Notes: generated from the letters alone by a model not told the origin. A stretch of 64,000 bases of DNA from Bifidobacterium choerinum (GCF_000741135.1 NZ_JGYU01000001.1:62001-126000), one strand, 5' to 3'. Positions 13,443 through 22,918 are shown, counted from the first letter of the stretch. Numbers and translations are program-made.

Positions 13443-13510
13443 TCATCAGTTGTTGTCGAAAGGATGGATAGCGGCCGGTTGAGACTCGCGACCCGGCCAA
13501 ACGCGTGAGG

Positions 13511-13948
13511 CTATTCGGCCTGATCCGGTCGTGCGTCCTTGCCGTCGGGATGCTCGGCGGCGCTTATCGCGCTGAGCAAGCCGTGGATGAAGGACGGCGC
13601 GTCGTCGTCGCACAAGGTCTTGGCGAGGTTGATCGCTTCATCGATGGCCACTTTGTCGGGGACATCGTCGTTGTAGACGATCTCCCAAGTCGCAATACGA
13701 AGGATATTACGGTCGACGACGTGCATGCGGCGCACCTTCCAGCTGGTGGAATGGTCGTTGAGCATGCGGTCGATGTCGCGACGGTGGTCGGCGACGCCGC
13801 GCACGATTTCGACGGCGTAGTCGGGAAGCGGCGTCTGCGCACCGGGCTGTGCGATGCGCTCATCAAGAAGGGACAGGATGTCCTGTCCCTTCTCGTCCGC
13901 TTCATACAACGTGTTCAGAGCCCTCTTGCGAGCGGTGGAACGTGCCAT
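13511..13948 (-). CDS. nusB: Transcription antitermination factor NusB
   Basis: All-helical RNA-binding factor that acts with NusE/S10 on rRNA operon antitermination. The 145 residues start MARSTARKRALNTLYEAD and hold the NusB core (DRNILRIATWEIVYNDDVPDKVAIDEAINLAK). Size is normal. It follows efp with a 30-bp gap, in the same efp-nusB-carA order known from bifidobacteria. Confidence 0.94.
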   Translation of the reverse strand: MARSTARKRALNTLYEADEKGQDILSLLDERIAQPGAQTPLPDYAVEIVRGVADHRRDIDRMLNDHSTSWKVRRMHVVDRNILRIATWEIVYNDDVPDKVAIDEAINLAKTLCDDDAPSFIHGLLSAISAAEHPDGKDARPDQAE

Positions 13949-13978
13949 GGAGCTGTGATCCTTACTGCTTGTCCCGGA

Positions 13979-14551
13979 TCAGTTCTCGCGGCCCAGATAG
14001 GAGCCGTCCTCGGTGCTGACCTTGACCTTCTCGCCCTCGCCGATGAACAGCGGCACCTGGATCTCGGCGCCGGTCTCGACGGTCGCCGGCTTCGTGCCGG
14101 CGTTCGAGCGGTTGCCCTGCAGGCCCGGCTCGGTGTGGGTGACGGTCAGGACGACGGAGGCCGGCAGCTCGACGGACAGCGGCTGGCCGTCGTGGAAGGA
14201 GACGATGCAGTCGGTGCCCTCGAGCAGGTACTTCGCCTTGTCGCCGACGAGCGTCTTCGGGATCATGACCTGGTCGTAGGTGGTCATGTCCATGAAGACG
14301 AAGTTGTCGCCGTCGTCGTAGGAGTACTGCAGCGTGCGGTTGTCGACGGTCTCGAACTCCATCTTCATGCCCGCGTTGAAGGTCTTGTCGACGATCTTGC
14401 CCGACAGGACGTTCTTGATCGTCGTGCGCACGAAGGCGGGGCCCTTGCCCGGCTTGACGTGCTGGAACTTGATGACCTGCCACAGCTGGCCGTCAAGGTT
14501 GAGGATCGATCCGTTCTTGATGTCGTTGGTAGTCTGTGCCAAATTACTCAC
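13979..14551 (-). CDS. efp: Elongation factor P
   Basis: Relieves ribosome stalling at polyproline stretches. The 190-residue protein has the three-domain EF-P layout. The tip loop at residues 34-38 reads P-G-K-G-P, the palindromic loop described for an actinobacterial EF-P subgroup thought to work without lysine modification. The start is GTG at 14551, the only start that keeps the conserved N-terminus [14 protein letters not shown]; the ribosome site is weak. It is first in its operon, with AT-rich promoter-like DNA upstream (TAATAT near 14597). Confidence 0.96.
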   Translation of the reverse strand: MSNLAQTTNDIKNGSILNLDGQLWQVIKFQHVKPGKGPAFVRTTIKNVLSGKIVDKTFNAGMKMEFETVDNRTLQYSYDDGDNFVFMDMTTYDQVMIPKTLVGDKAKYLLEGTDCIVSFHDGQPLSVELPASVVLTVTHTEPGLQGNRSNAGTKPATVETGAEIQVPLFIGEGEKVKVSTEDGSYLGREN

Positions 14552-14778
14552 CTATTCATTCGACGTGTCATGCAGCTATACAAAGAGCCTTGCATATTAT
14601 GCCAGCACCTCTATACAGTCCGCATATGCGGTCCGCGCAGCGGCGCGGGAGGGGCGCACGGCGGGAAACCGGCGGCGGCGCGCCGCGCGGACGCGGTTAC
14701 GCCATCGACGACAACGCCCGCACGGCGCCGCCGCGGCGCGCTATACCTGTTAGCAGGACCTATGTCAAGGAGGCATCC

Positions 14779-15330
14779 ATGATCGATTCACTCGTCAACG
14801 ACGCGCTGCTCGACGGCCGTTCCGTCATCATCGTCGGCGCCGCGCCGCTCGCGGACAAGGTCACGACGTTCCAGTCCCTCGTCAACGCCGTCGCCGGCAC
14901 GCGCAAGCTCGCCATCATCGACGAGAAGCACGTCCTGCCTACCGTGCCGCCGTCCGCCGACGTCATCGACGTCGACTTCAAGGGCGTCGACGCGATCCAC
15001 CGCGAGATCCGCGAGCACGGCGACACGGCGGTCGCCGTGCCGAACATGCGCCGCGGCGACATCGTCCGTCTGCTGATGGACTTCGCCGGCCAGGAGGACG
15101 GCCAGGTCCTCCTCGTCAACGACGCGCGTTCGGACGCCGAGGACACGCTGCGCAACGACCTGCCGATGATCCTGCTCAAGTCGTCGCCGTCCGGCCACAC
15201 CGAGTTCTCCGATGCGGCGATCAAGGCGATGAACCCGGTCGTCGTCTCGCTCGACGCCAACGGCAACGTCGAGTCGATCAAGGTCGTCGACCTGCACAAG
15301 GACGGCCTGCACACGGTCACATTCCGCTGA
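14779..15330 (+). CDS. Unknown protein, possible degenerate secretion-ATPase (CpaF/VirB11-like) domain
   Basis: 183 residues, ATG at 14779 with a strong AAGGAGG site. I do not recognise a named family. The order of elements resembles the C-terminal half of CpaF/TadA-type ATPases: a P-loop-like turn (GAAPLADKVTT, residues 20-30) in the Walker A position but lacking GK[ST]; then IIDEKHVLP in the place of the Glu strand; FAGQEDGQVLLVNDARS where those ATPases have the Gly-His and HAN box; and NVESIKVVDLHKDGLHTVTF matching the C-terminal strands. If so it is a non-ATP-binding relic or adaptor. This is inference from reading only. It stands alone between the efp promoter region and a membrane-protein gene. 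Confidence 0.8.
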   Translation: MIDSLVNDALLDGRSVIIVGAAPLADKVTTFQSLVNAVAGTRKLAIIDEKHVLPTVPPSADVIDVDFKGVDAIHREIREHGDTAVAVPNMRRGDIVRLLMDFAGQEDGQVLLVNDARSDAEDTLRNDLPMILLKSSPSGHTEFSDAAIKAMNPVVVSLDANGNVESIKVVDLHKDGLHTVTFR

Positions 15331-15556
15331 TCCGCGCGTCCACGCGCCTCATGCGACGGCCATCCGCGCACCTTGCGAGGGGGGGTGTGCGGGCGGCCGT
15401 TTTTTGTGGTTCCCCACAAATTCGCCGGCCGCGCTTGGCGCGAGTCGCACAACGCGGACGGATCGCGTCTGGCGTAGCGTGGAGCGGTCGCGCCGGCGCA
15501 CGGGACTCCCGCGCGCCGGCGCCGCCCATCCCCGTACCGTCATCCCAGGAGCATCC

Positions 15557-16246
15557 ATGATCCGCAGCAGAACCGCGCAGCTCATCTTCCAGACCTTCTA
15601 CGTCGCGCTCGGCGCCGTCGGCGTCCTCGGCAGCATCGGCCTGTACGACGCCGAGTTCGACGCCGACTTCTTCGTCTACTTCACGAACCTGTCGAACTAC
15701 CTGTGCATCACCGTCGTGCTGTGTGAGCTCGTCCGGACGGCGCGCCGCCGCGACGACGGCCCGGTCGACTTCGCGCCGCAGCTCAAGTTCGTCAGCGTCA
15801 TCGCGATCCTGCTCACGTTCTTCGTCTTCAACCTGCTGCTCGCCGGTCAGCCCGACCGTGACCCCGCGCAGAACTTCCAGGTGACGAGCCTGCTCTTCCA
15901 CGTCGCGCTGCCGCTGATGTTCACCTTCGACTGGCTGCTGTGCTACGAACACCGCCGTGTGCGCTGGACCTGGCCCTTCGCCGCGACGATCTTCCCGCTG
16001 TGCTACGTCGGCTTCGTCTACATCCGCGCATGGCTGTGCCATTTCGACCCCGACACGCCGCTGCTCTACCCCTATTTCTTCCTCGACGCCGCGCAGCTCG
16101 GCGTCGGCGGCGTCCTGCGCTGGATCGGCGTCCTGCTTATCGCGTTCATCGCCTTCGGCTATCTGATGGTCGGTCTCGACCGTGTGCTGCCGGCCGACGA
16201 CCGCGCCGGTACGCCGGCGCGCGAAGTCGCGACCGAACTCGACTAG
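15557..16246 (+). CDS. Polytopic membrane protein, Pr6Pr-like (tentative)
   Basis: 229 residues, ATG at 15557 with CAGGAGC upstream. About six to seven hydrophobic helices are visible, beginning with AQLIFQTFYVALGAVGVLG. The loop FFVYFTNLSNYLCITVVL resembles the conserved Tyr-Phe-Thr-x-x-Ser-Asn segment of the Pr6Pr membrane-protein family, whose function is unknown. The C-terminal tail is short and charged. A strong terminator follows. Confidence 0.8.
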   Translation: MIRSRTAQLIFQTFYVALGAVGVLGSIGLYDAEFDADFFVYFTNLSNYLCITVVLCELVRTARRRDDGPVDFAPQLKFVSVIAILLTFFVFNLLLAGQPDRDPAQNFQVTSLLFHVALPLMFTFDWLLCYEHRRVRWTWPFAATIFPLCYVGFVYIRAWLCHFDPDTPLLYPYFFLDAAQLGVGGVLRWIGVLLIAFIAFGYLMVGLDRVLPADDRAGTPAREVATELD

Positions 16247-16270
16247 CCGCCGATTCCCATCCCTCTCCGC

Positions 16271-16296
16271 AGCCGCCCCTACGGGCGGCTGTTTTT
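16271..16296 (+). terminator. Rho-independent terminator
   Basis: Stem AGCCGCCC/GGGCGGCT (16271-16278 with 16283-16290), 4-nt loop, then TTTTT at 16292-16296. It closes the plus-strand membrane-protein gene. Confidence 0.9.
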
Positions 16297-16454
16297 ATGC
16301 CTTACGACCGCCGACCCGACAGCAGTCCATGATTGACCTCAACCACCGACTGCAGACAATGGCCGCTAATAGCGGCGTGTGATCGACCTCAAATCAACCT
16401 CCACCCGAATCCTCACATCGGGCGTTGCGGGACGTAGAAACAACGTAATAACAA

Positions 16455-16491
16455 GGAAAGCCCCACCTGAATGAATCAGGTGGGGCTTTCC
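16455..16491 (-). terminator. tuf terminator
   Basis: Perfect 16-bp stem (16455-16470 with 16476-16491) and 5-nt loop, 43 bp past the tuf stop. It probably ends the str operon. Confidence 0.88.
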
Positions 16492-16533
16492 GATCAGTCG
16501 CGTACTACCGCGTCAGATCAACGCTGAATCGAA

Positions 16534-17733
16534 TCAGCCGAGGATCTTGGTGACACGGCCCGAGCCGACGGTGTGGCCGCCTTCGCGCACTGCGAAGGTG
16601 AGGCCCTCTTCCATAGCGATCGGCTGGATGAGCTCGACCGTGAAGGTCGCGTGATCGCCAGGCTGAACCATCTCGACGCCTTCCGGCAGCGTGATGACGC
16701 CGGTGACGTCCGTCGTGCGGAAGTAGAACTGCGGACGGTAGTTCGAGAAGAACGGCGAGTGACGGCCGCCCTCATCCTTGGTGAGGACGTAGACTTCGCC
16801 TTCGAACTTGGTGTGCGGGGTGACCGAACCCGGAGCGGCCACGACCTGGCCACGCTCGACGTCGGTACGGTTGATGCCGCGCAGCAGCAGACCGGTGTTG
16901 TCGCCAGCCTCGCACTCGTCCATCTGCTTGTGGAAGGTCTCGATGGAGGTGACGGTGGTGGTCTGGGTCGGGCGGATGCCGACGATCTCGACGTTGGTGT
17001 TGATCGGCAGGCGGCCACGCTCGACACGGCCGGTGACGACGGTACCACGACCGGAGATCGTGAAGACGTCCTCGATCGGCATCAGGAACGGCTTGTCGAG
17101 GTCATGGACCGGGGTCGGGATGTAGTCGTCGACGTCATCCATGAGTTCCTTGATCGTCGCAACCCACTTCTCGTGATCCGGAGCGTCGTCATGCAGCGCG
17201 CCGTAAGCGGAGGTGTGGACGACCGGGCAGTCACGGTCGAAGCCGTTCTCGTCGAGGAGGTCACGGACCTCTTCCTCGACGAGCTCGATGAGCTCCTCAT
17301 CGTCGACCATATCGCACTTGTTCAGCGCGACGAGGATCTTCGGAACGCCGACCTGACGAGCGAGCAGAACGTGCTCGCGGGTCTGGGCCATCGGGCCGTC
17401 GGTGGCGGCCACAACGAGGATCGCGCCATCCATCTGGGCGGCGCCGGTGATCATGTTCTTGACGAAGTCGGCGTGGCCCGGGCAGTCGACATGAGCGTAG
17501 TGACGCTTCGCGGTCTGGTACTCGATGTGGGCGATGTTGATGGTGATACCACGCTGCTGCTCTTCCGGAGCGGCGTCGATCTGGTTGAAGTCGTACTCCG
17601 GGTTCAGATCCGGATACTCATCGTGCAGGACCTTGGAGATCGCTGCGGTCAGGGTCGTCTTGCCGTGATCGACGTGGCCGATCGTACCAATGTTAACGTG
17701 CGGCTTAGTACGCTCGTACTTTTCCTTTGCCAT
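16534..17733 (-). CDS. tuf: Elongation factor Tu
   Basis: GTPase that brings aminoacyl-tRNA to the ribosome. The 399 residues show [10 protein letters not shown] (P-loop), DCPGHADF (G3), NKCDMVDD (G4) and the C-terminal GxRTVGxG-like end ([16 protein letters not shown]). An AGGAGG site precedes the start. It is the last gene of rpsL-rpsG-fusA-tuf; a 166-bp gap with a perfect inverted repeat separates it from fusA. Confidence 0.98.
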   Translation of the reverse strand: MAKEKYERTKPHVNIGTIGHVDHGKTTLTAAISKVLHDEYPDLNPEYDFNQIDAAPEEQQRGITINIAHIEYQTAKRHYAHVDCPGHADFVKNMITGAAQMDGAILVVAATDGPMAQTREHVLLARQVGVPKILVALNKCDMVDDEELIELVEEEVRDLLDENGFDRDCPVVHTSAYGALHDDAPDHEKWVATIKELMDDVDDYIPTPVHDLDKPFLMPIEDVFTISGRGTVVTGRVERGRLPINTNVEIVGIRPTQTTTVTSIETFHKQMDECEAGDNTGLLLRGINRTDVERGQVVAAPGSVTPHTKFEGEVYVLTKDEGGRHSPFFSNYRPQFYFRTTDVTGVITLPEGVEMVQPGDHATFTVELIQPIAMEEGLTFAVREGGHTVGSGRVTKILG

Positions 17734-17834
17734 GTGTTTGTCCTCCTGGACGTTCTCGTAGTAAGCCTTGATCGCTCAAGGCACTTGCTACAGTTTACTG
17801 GGTTTCTGGGTTTTCGCCACTTGTAGAGCCCGAA

Positions 17835-17870
17835 CCCAGTCAGCGCTACAGAATATTAGCGCTGACTGGG
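17835..17870 (-). repeat. Perfect 13-bp inverted repeat between fusA and tuf
   Basis: CCCAGTCAGCGCT (17835-17847) pairs with its exact complement at 17858-17870 around a 10-nt loop. On the transcribed strand no T-run follows. It may be a partial terminator or RNA-processing stem that adjusts tuf relative to fusA levels. Confidence 0.85.
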
Positions 17871-17899
17871 GACAGGTTCAAGCCAAATGGCAGCGCGTG

Positions 17900-20029
17900 T
17901 CACTCACCGCGCTGGGCCTTGATGATCTCGTCCGCGACGGCCTTCGGGACCTCCGCATAGGAGTCCATCTGCATCGTGAACATCGCGCGGCCCTGGGTCT
18001 TGGAACGCAGGTCGCCGATGTAGCCGAACATCTCGGACAGCGGCACCTTCGCGTCGATGACCTTGACGCCGGTGGCGTCGTTCATCGACTGGATGGCGCC
18101 ACGGCGGGAGTTAAGGTCGCCCATGACGTCGCCCATGTACTCCTCCGGAGTACGGACCTCGACGGCCATGATCGGCTCGAGGATGACCGGCTTGGCCTTC
18201 GGGGCGGCTTCCTTGAAGCACATCGAACCTGCGATCTTGAACGCCATTTCCGAGGAATCGACGTCGTGAACCTGGCCATCGACGATCGTCGCCTTGACGC
18301 CGACGACCGGGAAGCCGGCGAGGATGCCGGACTCCATGGCCTCCTGCACGCCCGCATCGATCGAAGGAATGAATTCCTTCGTGATGTGGCCGCCGGTGAC
18401 CTCGTTGACGAACTCGTAGACCTCGCCGTTCTCGGTGTCGAGCGGCTCGAAGTTCATCAGGACCTTCGCGAACTGGCCGGAACCACCCGTCTGCTTCTTG
18501 TGCGTGTACTCCTGGCCCATGACGGCCTTGCGGATCGTCTCACGGTAGGCGACCTGCGGCTTGCCGACGTTGCACTCGACCTTGAACTCGCGGCGCATAC
18601 GGTCGACGATGATGTCGAGCTGGAGCTCGCCCATGCCGGAGATGAGGGTCTGGCCGGACTCTTCGTCGGTCTTGACCTGGAAGGTCGGATCCTCGTCGGA
18701 GAGCTTCGCGAGGGCGAGGCTCATCTTCTCCTGGTCGGCCTTCGTCTTCGGCTCGACGGCCACCTCGATGACCGGGTCCGGGAAAGTCATCGACTCGAGC
18801 GAGATCGGGTGCTTCTCATCGCACAGCGTGTCGCCGGTCGTGACGTTCTTCAGACCGACGAAGGTGTAGATGTTGCCCGCCTCGGCCGCGTCGACCGGGT
18901 TCTCCTTGTCGGCGTGCATCTGGAAGATCTTGCCGACGCGTTCCTTCTTGCCCTTCGTCGAATCGAGCACGTTGTCGCCCGGCTTGACGGAGCCGGAGTA
19001 GACGCGCACGAAGACGAGCTTGCCGTAGAACGGGTGCGTCGAGATCTTGAAGACGAGCGCCGAGAACGGGTCGTCGAGCGTCGGCTTGCGGTCGATCTCG
19101 ATGGACTCGTCGGACGGGTCGAAGCCGACGATGGATGGAACGTCCTCCGGGCTCGGCAGGTAGTCGACGACGGCGTCCAGCATCGGCTGCACGCCCTTGT
19201 CCTTGAACGCGGAGCCGCACAGGACCGGGTAGGCCTGACGCGAAATCGTCAGCGTGCGGATGCCCTTGCGGATCTCGTCCTCGCTCAGCTCACCGGTCTC
19301 GAGGTACTTCTCGATGAGGTCCTCGTCGGACTCCGCGACCTGGTCGAGGAGCTCGGCGCGGTACTGCTCGGCGCGTTCCTTGAGATCGTCCGGGATGTCC
19401 ACGGTGTCGTAGTGAGCACCCATGTCGTCCTTGACGTCGTTCCAGACGTAGGCCTTCATGCGGATCAGGTCGACGACGCCGACGAAGTCGTTCTCAGCGC
19501 CGATCGGCAGCTGGACGACGAGCGGCGTCGCGCCGAGCTTCTCCTTGATGGTGTCCACCGAGTAGTAGAAGTCGGCACCGAGCTTGTCCATCTTGTTGAT
19601 GAAGCAGATGCGCGGAACGCCGTACTTGTCGGCCTGACGCCACACGGTTTCGGACTGCGGCTCGACGCCCTCCTTGCCATCGAAGACGGCGACGGCGCCA
19701 TCGAGGACGCGCAGCGAACGCTCCACCTCGGCGGTGAAGTCGACGTGGCCCGGCGTATCGATGATGTTGATCTGGAACTTATCGCCCGTGTCATGGGTCT
19801 GGCGGTTCCAGAAGCACGTCGTCGCGGCGGACTGGATGGTGATGCCGCGCTCCTGCTCCTGGGCCATGAAGTCCATCGTCGAAGCGCCGTCGTGGGTTTC
19901 GCCGATCTTGTAGTTCTTACCGGTGTAGTACAGAATACGCTCGGTAGTGGTGGTCTTACCGGCATCGATATGCGCCATGATGCCGATGTTACGAACCTGG
20001 TTGAGGTTGGTAAGCACGTCCAGTGCCAT
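17900..20029 (-). CDS. fusA: Elongation factor G
   Basis: Translocation GTPase. The 709-residue protein shows [19 protein letters not shown] (P-loop), [21 protein letters not shown] (G3 region), [10 protein letters not shown] (G4) and all later domains to the C-terminus. AAGGA sits just before the start at 20029. It lies 33 bp after rpsG in the str operon. Confidence 0.98.
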   Translation of the reverse strand: MALDVLTNLNQVRNIGIMAHIDAGKTTTTERILYYTGKNYKIGETHDGASTMDFMAQEQERGITIQSAATTCFWNRQTHDTGDKFQINIIDTPGHVDFTAEVERSLRVLDGAVAVFDGKEGVEPQSETVWRQADKYGVPRICFINKMDKLGADFYYSVDTIKEKLGATPLVVQLPIGAENDFVGVVDLIRMKAYVWNDVKDDMGAHYDTVDIPDDLKERAEQYRAELLDQVAESDEDLIEKYLETGELSEDEIRKGIRTLTISRQAYPVLCGSAFKDKGVQPMLDAVVDYLPSPEDVPSIVGFDPSDESIEIDRKPTLDDPFSALVFKISTHPFYGKLVFVRVYSGSVKPGDNVLDSTKGKKERVGKIFQMHADKENPVDAAEAGNIYTFVGLKNVTTGDTLCDEKHPISLESMTFPDPVIEVAVEPKTKADQEKMSLALAKLSDEDPTFQVKTDEESGQTLISGMGELQLDIIVDRMRREFKVECNVGKPQVAYRETIRKAVMGQEYTHKKQTGGSGQFAKVLMNFEPLDTENGEVYEFVNEVTGGHITKEFIPSIDAGVQEAMESGILAGFPVVGVKATIVDGQVHDVDSSEMAFKIAGSMCFKEAAPKAKPVILEPIMAVEVRTPEEYMGDVMGDLNSRRGAIQSMNDATGVKVIDAKVPLSEMFGYIGDLRSKTQGRAMFTMQMDSYAEVPKAVADEIIKAQRGE

Positions 20030-20062
20030 GAATGTTCCTTAACTCTTCGTTTCTGTGACTAA

Positions 20063-20533
20063 TTACCAGCGGTAATGAGCGAAGGCCTTGTTGGCTTCCG
20101 CCATCTTGTGCGTGTCCTCGCGGCGCTTCACGGAGGCGCCGAGGCCGTTGGACGCGTCGAGGATCTCGTTGGCGAGGCGCTCAGCCATCGTCTTCTCGCG
20201 ACGGGCGCGGGAGAAGTCGGTCAGCCAGCGCAGCGACAGCGTGTTCGCGCGGGCCGGCTTGACCTCGACCGGGACCTGGTAGGTCGCACCGCCGACACGG
20301 CGGGAGCGGACCTCGAGGGACGGGCGGATGTTGTCCAGCGCGCGCTTGAGCACCGCGACCGGCTCCTGGTCGGTCTTCTCCTTGACCATGTCGAGCGCGG
20401 AGTAGACGATGTCCTCGGCGATCGACTTCTTGCCGTCAAGCAGAATCTTGTTGATGAGCTGCGCCACGACGGTCGAGCCGTAGATCGGGTCCGGCAGCAG
20501 CTGGTGTTTCTTGGCGGGTCCTTTACGTGACAT
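20063..20533 (-). CDS. rpsG: 30S ribosomal protein S7
   Basis: 16S rRNA-binding primary assembly protein of the 30S head. 156 residues, normal length, starting [20 protein letters not shown] and ending in the conserved [13 protein letters not shown]. It starts 5 bp after the rpsL stop. Confidence 0.98.
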   Translation of the reverse strand: MSRKGPAKKHQLLPDPIYGSTVVAQLINKILLDGKKSIAEDIVYSALDMVKEKTDQEPVAVLKRALDNIRPSLEVRSRRVGGATYQVPVEVKPARANTLSLRWLTDFSRARREKTMAERLANEILDASNGLGASVKRREDTHKMAEANKAFAHYRW

Positions 20534-20538
20534 ATCTC

Positions 20539-20910
20539 TTACTTCGCCTTCTTTGCTCCGTACAGGGAACGGCCCTGCTTACGATCCTTGACACCCTGGG
20601 TATCGAGCGCACCGCGCACGATGTGGTAGCGCACACCCGGCAGATCCTTGACACGGCCGCCGCGCACGAGCACGATCGAGTGCTCCTGCAGGTTGTGGCC
20701 CTCGCCCGGAATGTAGGCGGTGACTTCGACGCCCGAGCTCAGGCGCACACGAGCGACCTTACGCAGAGCCGAGTTCGGCTTTTTCGGCGTCGTCGTGTAC
20801 ACACGGGTGCACACGCCGCGGCGCAGCGGGCTTCCCTTGAGCGCCAAGGTCTTGGACTTCTTCGGCTTTGCCTTACGTCCCTTACGGACAAGCTGTTCAA
20901 TAGTAGGCAA
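20539..20910 (-). CDS. rpsL: 30S ribosomal protein S12
   Basis: Decoding-site protein. 123 residues with [18 protein letters not shown] and [21 protein letters not shown] intact. The start codon is TTG (complement of 20908-20910), fixed by the universal [13 protein letters not shown]-terminus and a GGAG 8 bp upstream. It is first in the str operon, with an untranslated leader of roughly 220 bases from the predicted promoter. Confidence 0.98.
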   Translation of the reverse strand: MPTIEQLVRKGRKAKPKKSKTLALKGSPLRRGVCTRVYTTTPKKPNSALRKVARVRLSSGVEVTAYIPGEGHNLQEHSIVLVRGGRVKDLPGVRYHIVRGALDTQGVKDRKQGRSLYGAKKAK

Positions 20911-21139
20911 CTTGAATTCTCCGATTCAGTGGTTTCTGTTCTTCCTAGTGAAGCCGACTGATCGCAGCCTCACTTTCCCCCGATTCACTGAATGAAGAAA
21001 AGACAGCCACTGTTCACCGGCCCGATGACCCTTCGTTCTCTCACTGGTCGCATTACTGCGCGTGGTACAAACGAACTCGGGGATATCCCAGCACATGCTC
21101 CTGTTACATAAGGTGCGTGGCTGGCACACACAATCGATG

Positions 21140-21169
21140 AATATAGCACGGATCCCGGATAAGAATCAA
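21140..21169 (-). promoter_or_regulatory. str operon promoter
   Basis: On the minus strand: -35 TTGATT (21169-21164), 18-bp spacer, extended -10 TGCTATATT (-10 hexamer at 21145-21140). It lies about 230 bp before rpsL. A perfect inverted repeat abuts the -35. Confidence 0.7.
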
Positions 21170-21201
21170 TTGTGAAGACACCCTCGGTGTGTCTTCACAA
21201 T
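21169..21201. repeat. Perfect 12-bp inverted repeat at the str -35
   Basis: ATTGTGAAGACA (21169-21180) and its complement (21190-21201) around a 9-nt loop. On the minus strand it is followed by TTGATTCTT, so it could be a terminator for upstream transcription or an operator at the promoter. Confidence 0.85.
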
Positions 21202-21244
21202 CGCCCCCCGCCGTGTCCCTCTGTGTCCCGCTCCATCGGCACCG

Positions 21245-21403
21245 CCGACGAACCGGGACGCGAACCGCCCCCTCCGCGGGACGGACCATCGACCGGCCCG
21301 ACGGAACGGGACGCGAGCCGCCCCCTTCGCGGGACGAACCGTCGACCGGCCCGACGAACCTGGACGCACACCATCCCTTTTGCGTCCCGTTCCATCGACT
21401 GAT
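21245..21403. repeat. 53-bp tandem repeat, two copies plus a diverged third
   Basis: Units begin with CCGACG(G)AAC at 21245, 21298 and 21351, exactly 53 bp apart. Copies one and two are about 90 percent alike; the third diverges after its first 15 bp. Each full unit holds GGGACGCGA and CGCGGGACG. The region has no plausible gene and lies between the tRNA-His terminator and the str promoter. Confidence 0.9.
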
Positions 21404-21417
21404 TCGATGGAACGGGA
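21385..21417. repeat. Perfect 14-bp inverted repeat beside the 53-bp repeats
   Basis: TCCCGTTCCATCGA (21385-21398) pairs exactly with 21404-21417, 5-nt loop. Related GGGACG-type words recur in the neighbouring 53-bp repeats. Confidence 0.85.
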
Positions 21418-21451
21418 CACCATTGGAGCCGTTTGCCGTGGTCGCGCCGAG

Positions 21452-21485
21452 AGAAACAAAAAGACCCTCCGCGAGGGAGGGTCTT
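21452..21485 (-). terminator. tRNA-His terminator
   Basis: Perfect 10-bp stem (21461-21470 with 21476-21485), 5-nt loop, followed on the minus strand by TTTTTGTTTC. It sits immediately after the tRNA 3' end. Confidence 0.93.
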
Positions 21486-21488
21486 CAG

Positions 21489-21565
21489 TGGGGTGGCTAA
21501 CGCGGCTCGAACGCGCGACCTTCTGAACCACAATCAGATGCTCTACCAACTGAGCTATAGCCACC
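21489..21565 (-). tRNA. tRNA-His (GTG)
   Basis: Cloverleaf readable on the minus strand: acceptor GTGGCTA/TAGCCAC, D arm AGCTCAGTTGGTAGAGC, anticodon stem TCTGA/TCAGA with loop TTGTGGT (anticodon GTG), T arm with GTTCGAG. A G at position -1 pairs with discriminator C, as expected for His tRNA, and CCA is encoded (complement of 21489-21491). Confidence 0.97.
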
Positions 21566-21793
21566 ATCGCAACGGCTCCGTAGAACCGGGCAACAGATGA
21601 ACACTATACACCATCTGCTTCCGACACGCCCACACGGCGTGTCGCGGCCGTGTCCGGGCCTGTCGCGCGCCAATCGGGAGTAGACTGGAAGCATAATTCA
21701 ACAGAGTTGCAGACACAGGGTTACAGACAAAGCGCAATGTGGCGCTGAACTCCTTTCCGGCTTGATGGTTTCCTGATGCGAACGCGATCGCGG

Positions 21794-21856
21794 ATGATGG
21801 AGATGATGGACAAGAGGATAAGAGAAACAGGCGAGGCGGCCCCCAAAGGTATCTAG
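21794..21856 (+). other. Possible 20-codon leader ORF running into a terminator hairpin
   Basis: ATG at 21794, stop TAG at 21854-21856 inside the loop of the hairpin at 21835-21873. Translation would cover the 5' arm of that hairpin. There is no strong ribosome site, so it may be chance. Confidence 0.25.
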
Positions 21857-21881
21857 ATGCTTCGGGGGCCGCCCCTTTTTT
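21835..21881 (+). terminator. Plus-strand terminator with no annotated gene before it
   Basis: Stem GGCGGCCCCC (21835-21844) with GGGGGCCGCC (21864-21873), then TTTTTT at 21876-21881. The T-run is on the plus strand only, and the tRNA upstream is on the other strand. It implies a short plus-strand transcript from about 21680, or attenuation of the gene at 21989. Confidence 0.75.
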
Positions 21882-21988
21882 GCCGCCCGCCGCTTCCTCC
21901 ATCGTCGACTTCCCCATCGTCGTCGGCTTCCCCGTCGCGTCCGCTTCCGTCGTCCGCTTTCCCATCTCCCATCGTCTACGCTGGAACC

Positions 21989-22918
21989 ATGATGACGCTT
22001 CCCCTTTCCGCGGACATGGCGATGACCACCGCCATGACGACGGCCGCGACGCCCACACCCGCGACCGCCGCCGCGACCGCCGCCTCCGATTTCGTCGCGC
22101 GCCGCCAGTTCGCCCCATGCTACATCTGGCTCGACATCATGTTCCTCGTGCTGTACGCCGCGCTGCTGCTGTGGCGCCGCCGGCGCATGACGGTGCTCGT
22201 CGGCCTCGTCGCCGGGCTGCTGTACTTCGCCGTCGACTTCGGCATCTTCCATCTGGCCCTGCACACGCGCTCGATCTCGCCGAACGCGTCGTTGTTCTGG
22301 GTGCTGGCGTGGATGTCGATGAGCTACGGCTTCACGAACTTCAGCTGGATCTGGCTGTATCTGCGCCGTGACGACCGGCTCGTCGAATGGTCGACGCTGA
22401 TCTTCGGCTGGTGGTTCTGCGCGCCGCTCATCACGCAGACGATCACGTCCCGCTTCCTGCCTGCCCAGGCCGCCGACCCGATCGTCATCCAGCGCACGAC
22501 CGGCGCCTACCACGGCTGGATGGCGCTCATCCTGTTCGCCGGCTATGCGGCCCTCGTCGTCTACAATCTGGGCTTCGCCGCGCGCCCGGCGCTGCGCGTC
22601 GACATCCGCTGGCTGCTCGTATGCGGCATCGGCATCCAGTTCGCGTGGGAGCTCGCGCTGCTGCTCGGCGGCATCCGCAGCGCCGGTCTGAGCGCCGCGC
22701 AGTCGCTCAGGCCGCTCGTCATCGATTCGCTGCTGGAGACGAACCTCGGCATGCCGTACGTCTATCTAATCTTCCTCGCCGTCTCGGCACGCTGGCACGA
22801 GGACCTGGGCGCCCGCACGCCCGCGCTCTCGCTCGCGCAGTCGCTCGAGGCGTCCAACATGTCCCGCCGCCCGTTCACCGTCGCCGCAATCCGCGGCGGC
22901 CGGAGGCCGACCGACTAG
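21989..22918 (+). CDS. Polytopic membrane protein of unknown function
   Basis: 309 residues from the ATG at 21989; the ribosome site is weak, and a later Met (about residue 10) is possible. The first 33 residues are Ala/Thr-rich and disordered-looking. About seven to eight hydrophobic helices follow. Conserved-looking polar points lie in GYGFTNFSWIWLYLRRDD and in GAYHGWMALILF. I do not recognise the family. The C-terminal tail is basic. It lies 48 bp upstream of the aldolase gene on the same strand. Confidence 0.75.
   Translation: MMTLPLSADMAMTTAMTTAATPTPATAAATAASDFVARRQFAPCYIWLDIMFLVLYAALLLWRRRRMTVLVGLVAGLLYFAVDFGIFHLALHTRSISPNASLFWVLAWMSMSYGFTNFSWIWLYLRRDDRLVEWSTLIFGWWFCAPLITQTITSRFLPAQAADPIVIQRTTGAYHGWMALILFAGYAALVVYNLGFAARPALRVDIRWLLVCGIGIQFAWELALLLGGIRSAGLSAAQSLRPLVIDSLLETNLGMPYVYLIFLAVSARWHEDLGARTPALSLAQSLEASNMSRRPFTVAAIRGGRRPTD

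Noticed and set aside
21172-21567. Open frames on both strands across the 53-bp repeats
   Set aside because: They only translate the repeats and the tRNA; no ribosome sites and no homology.
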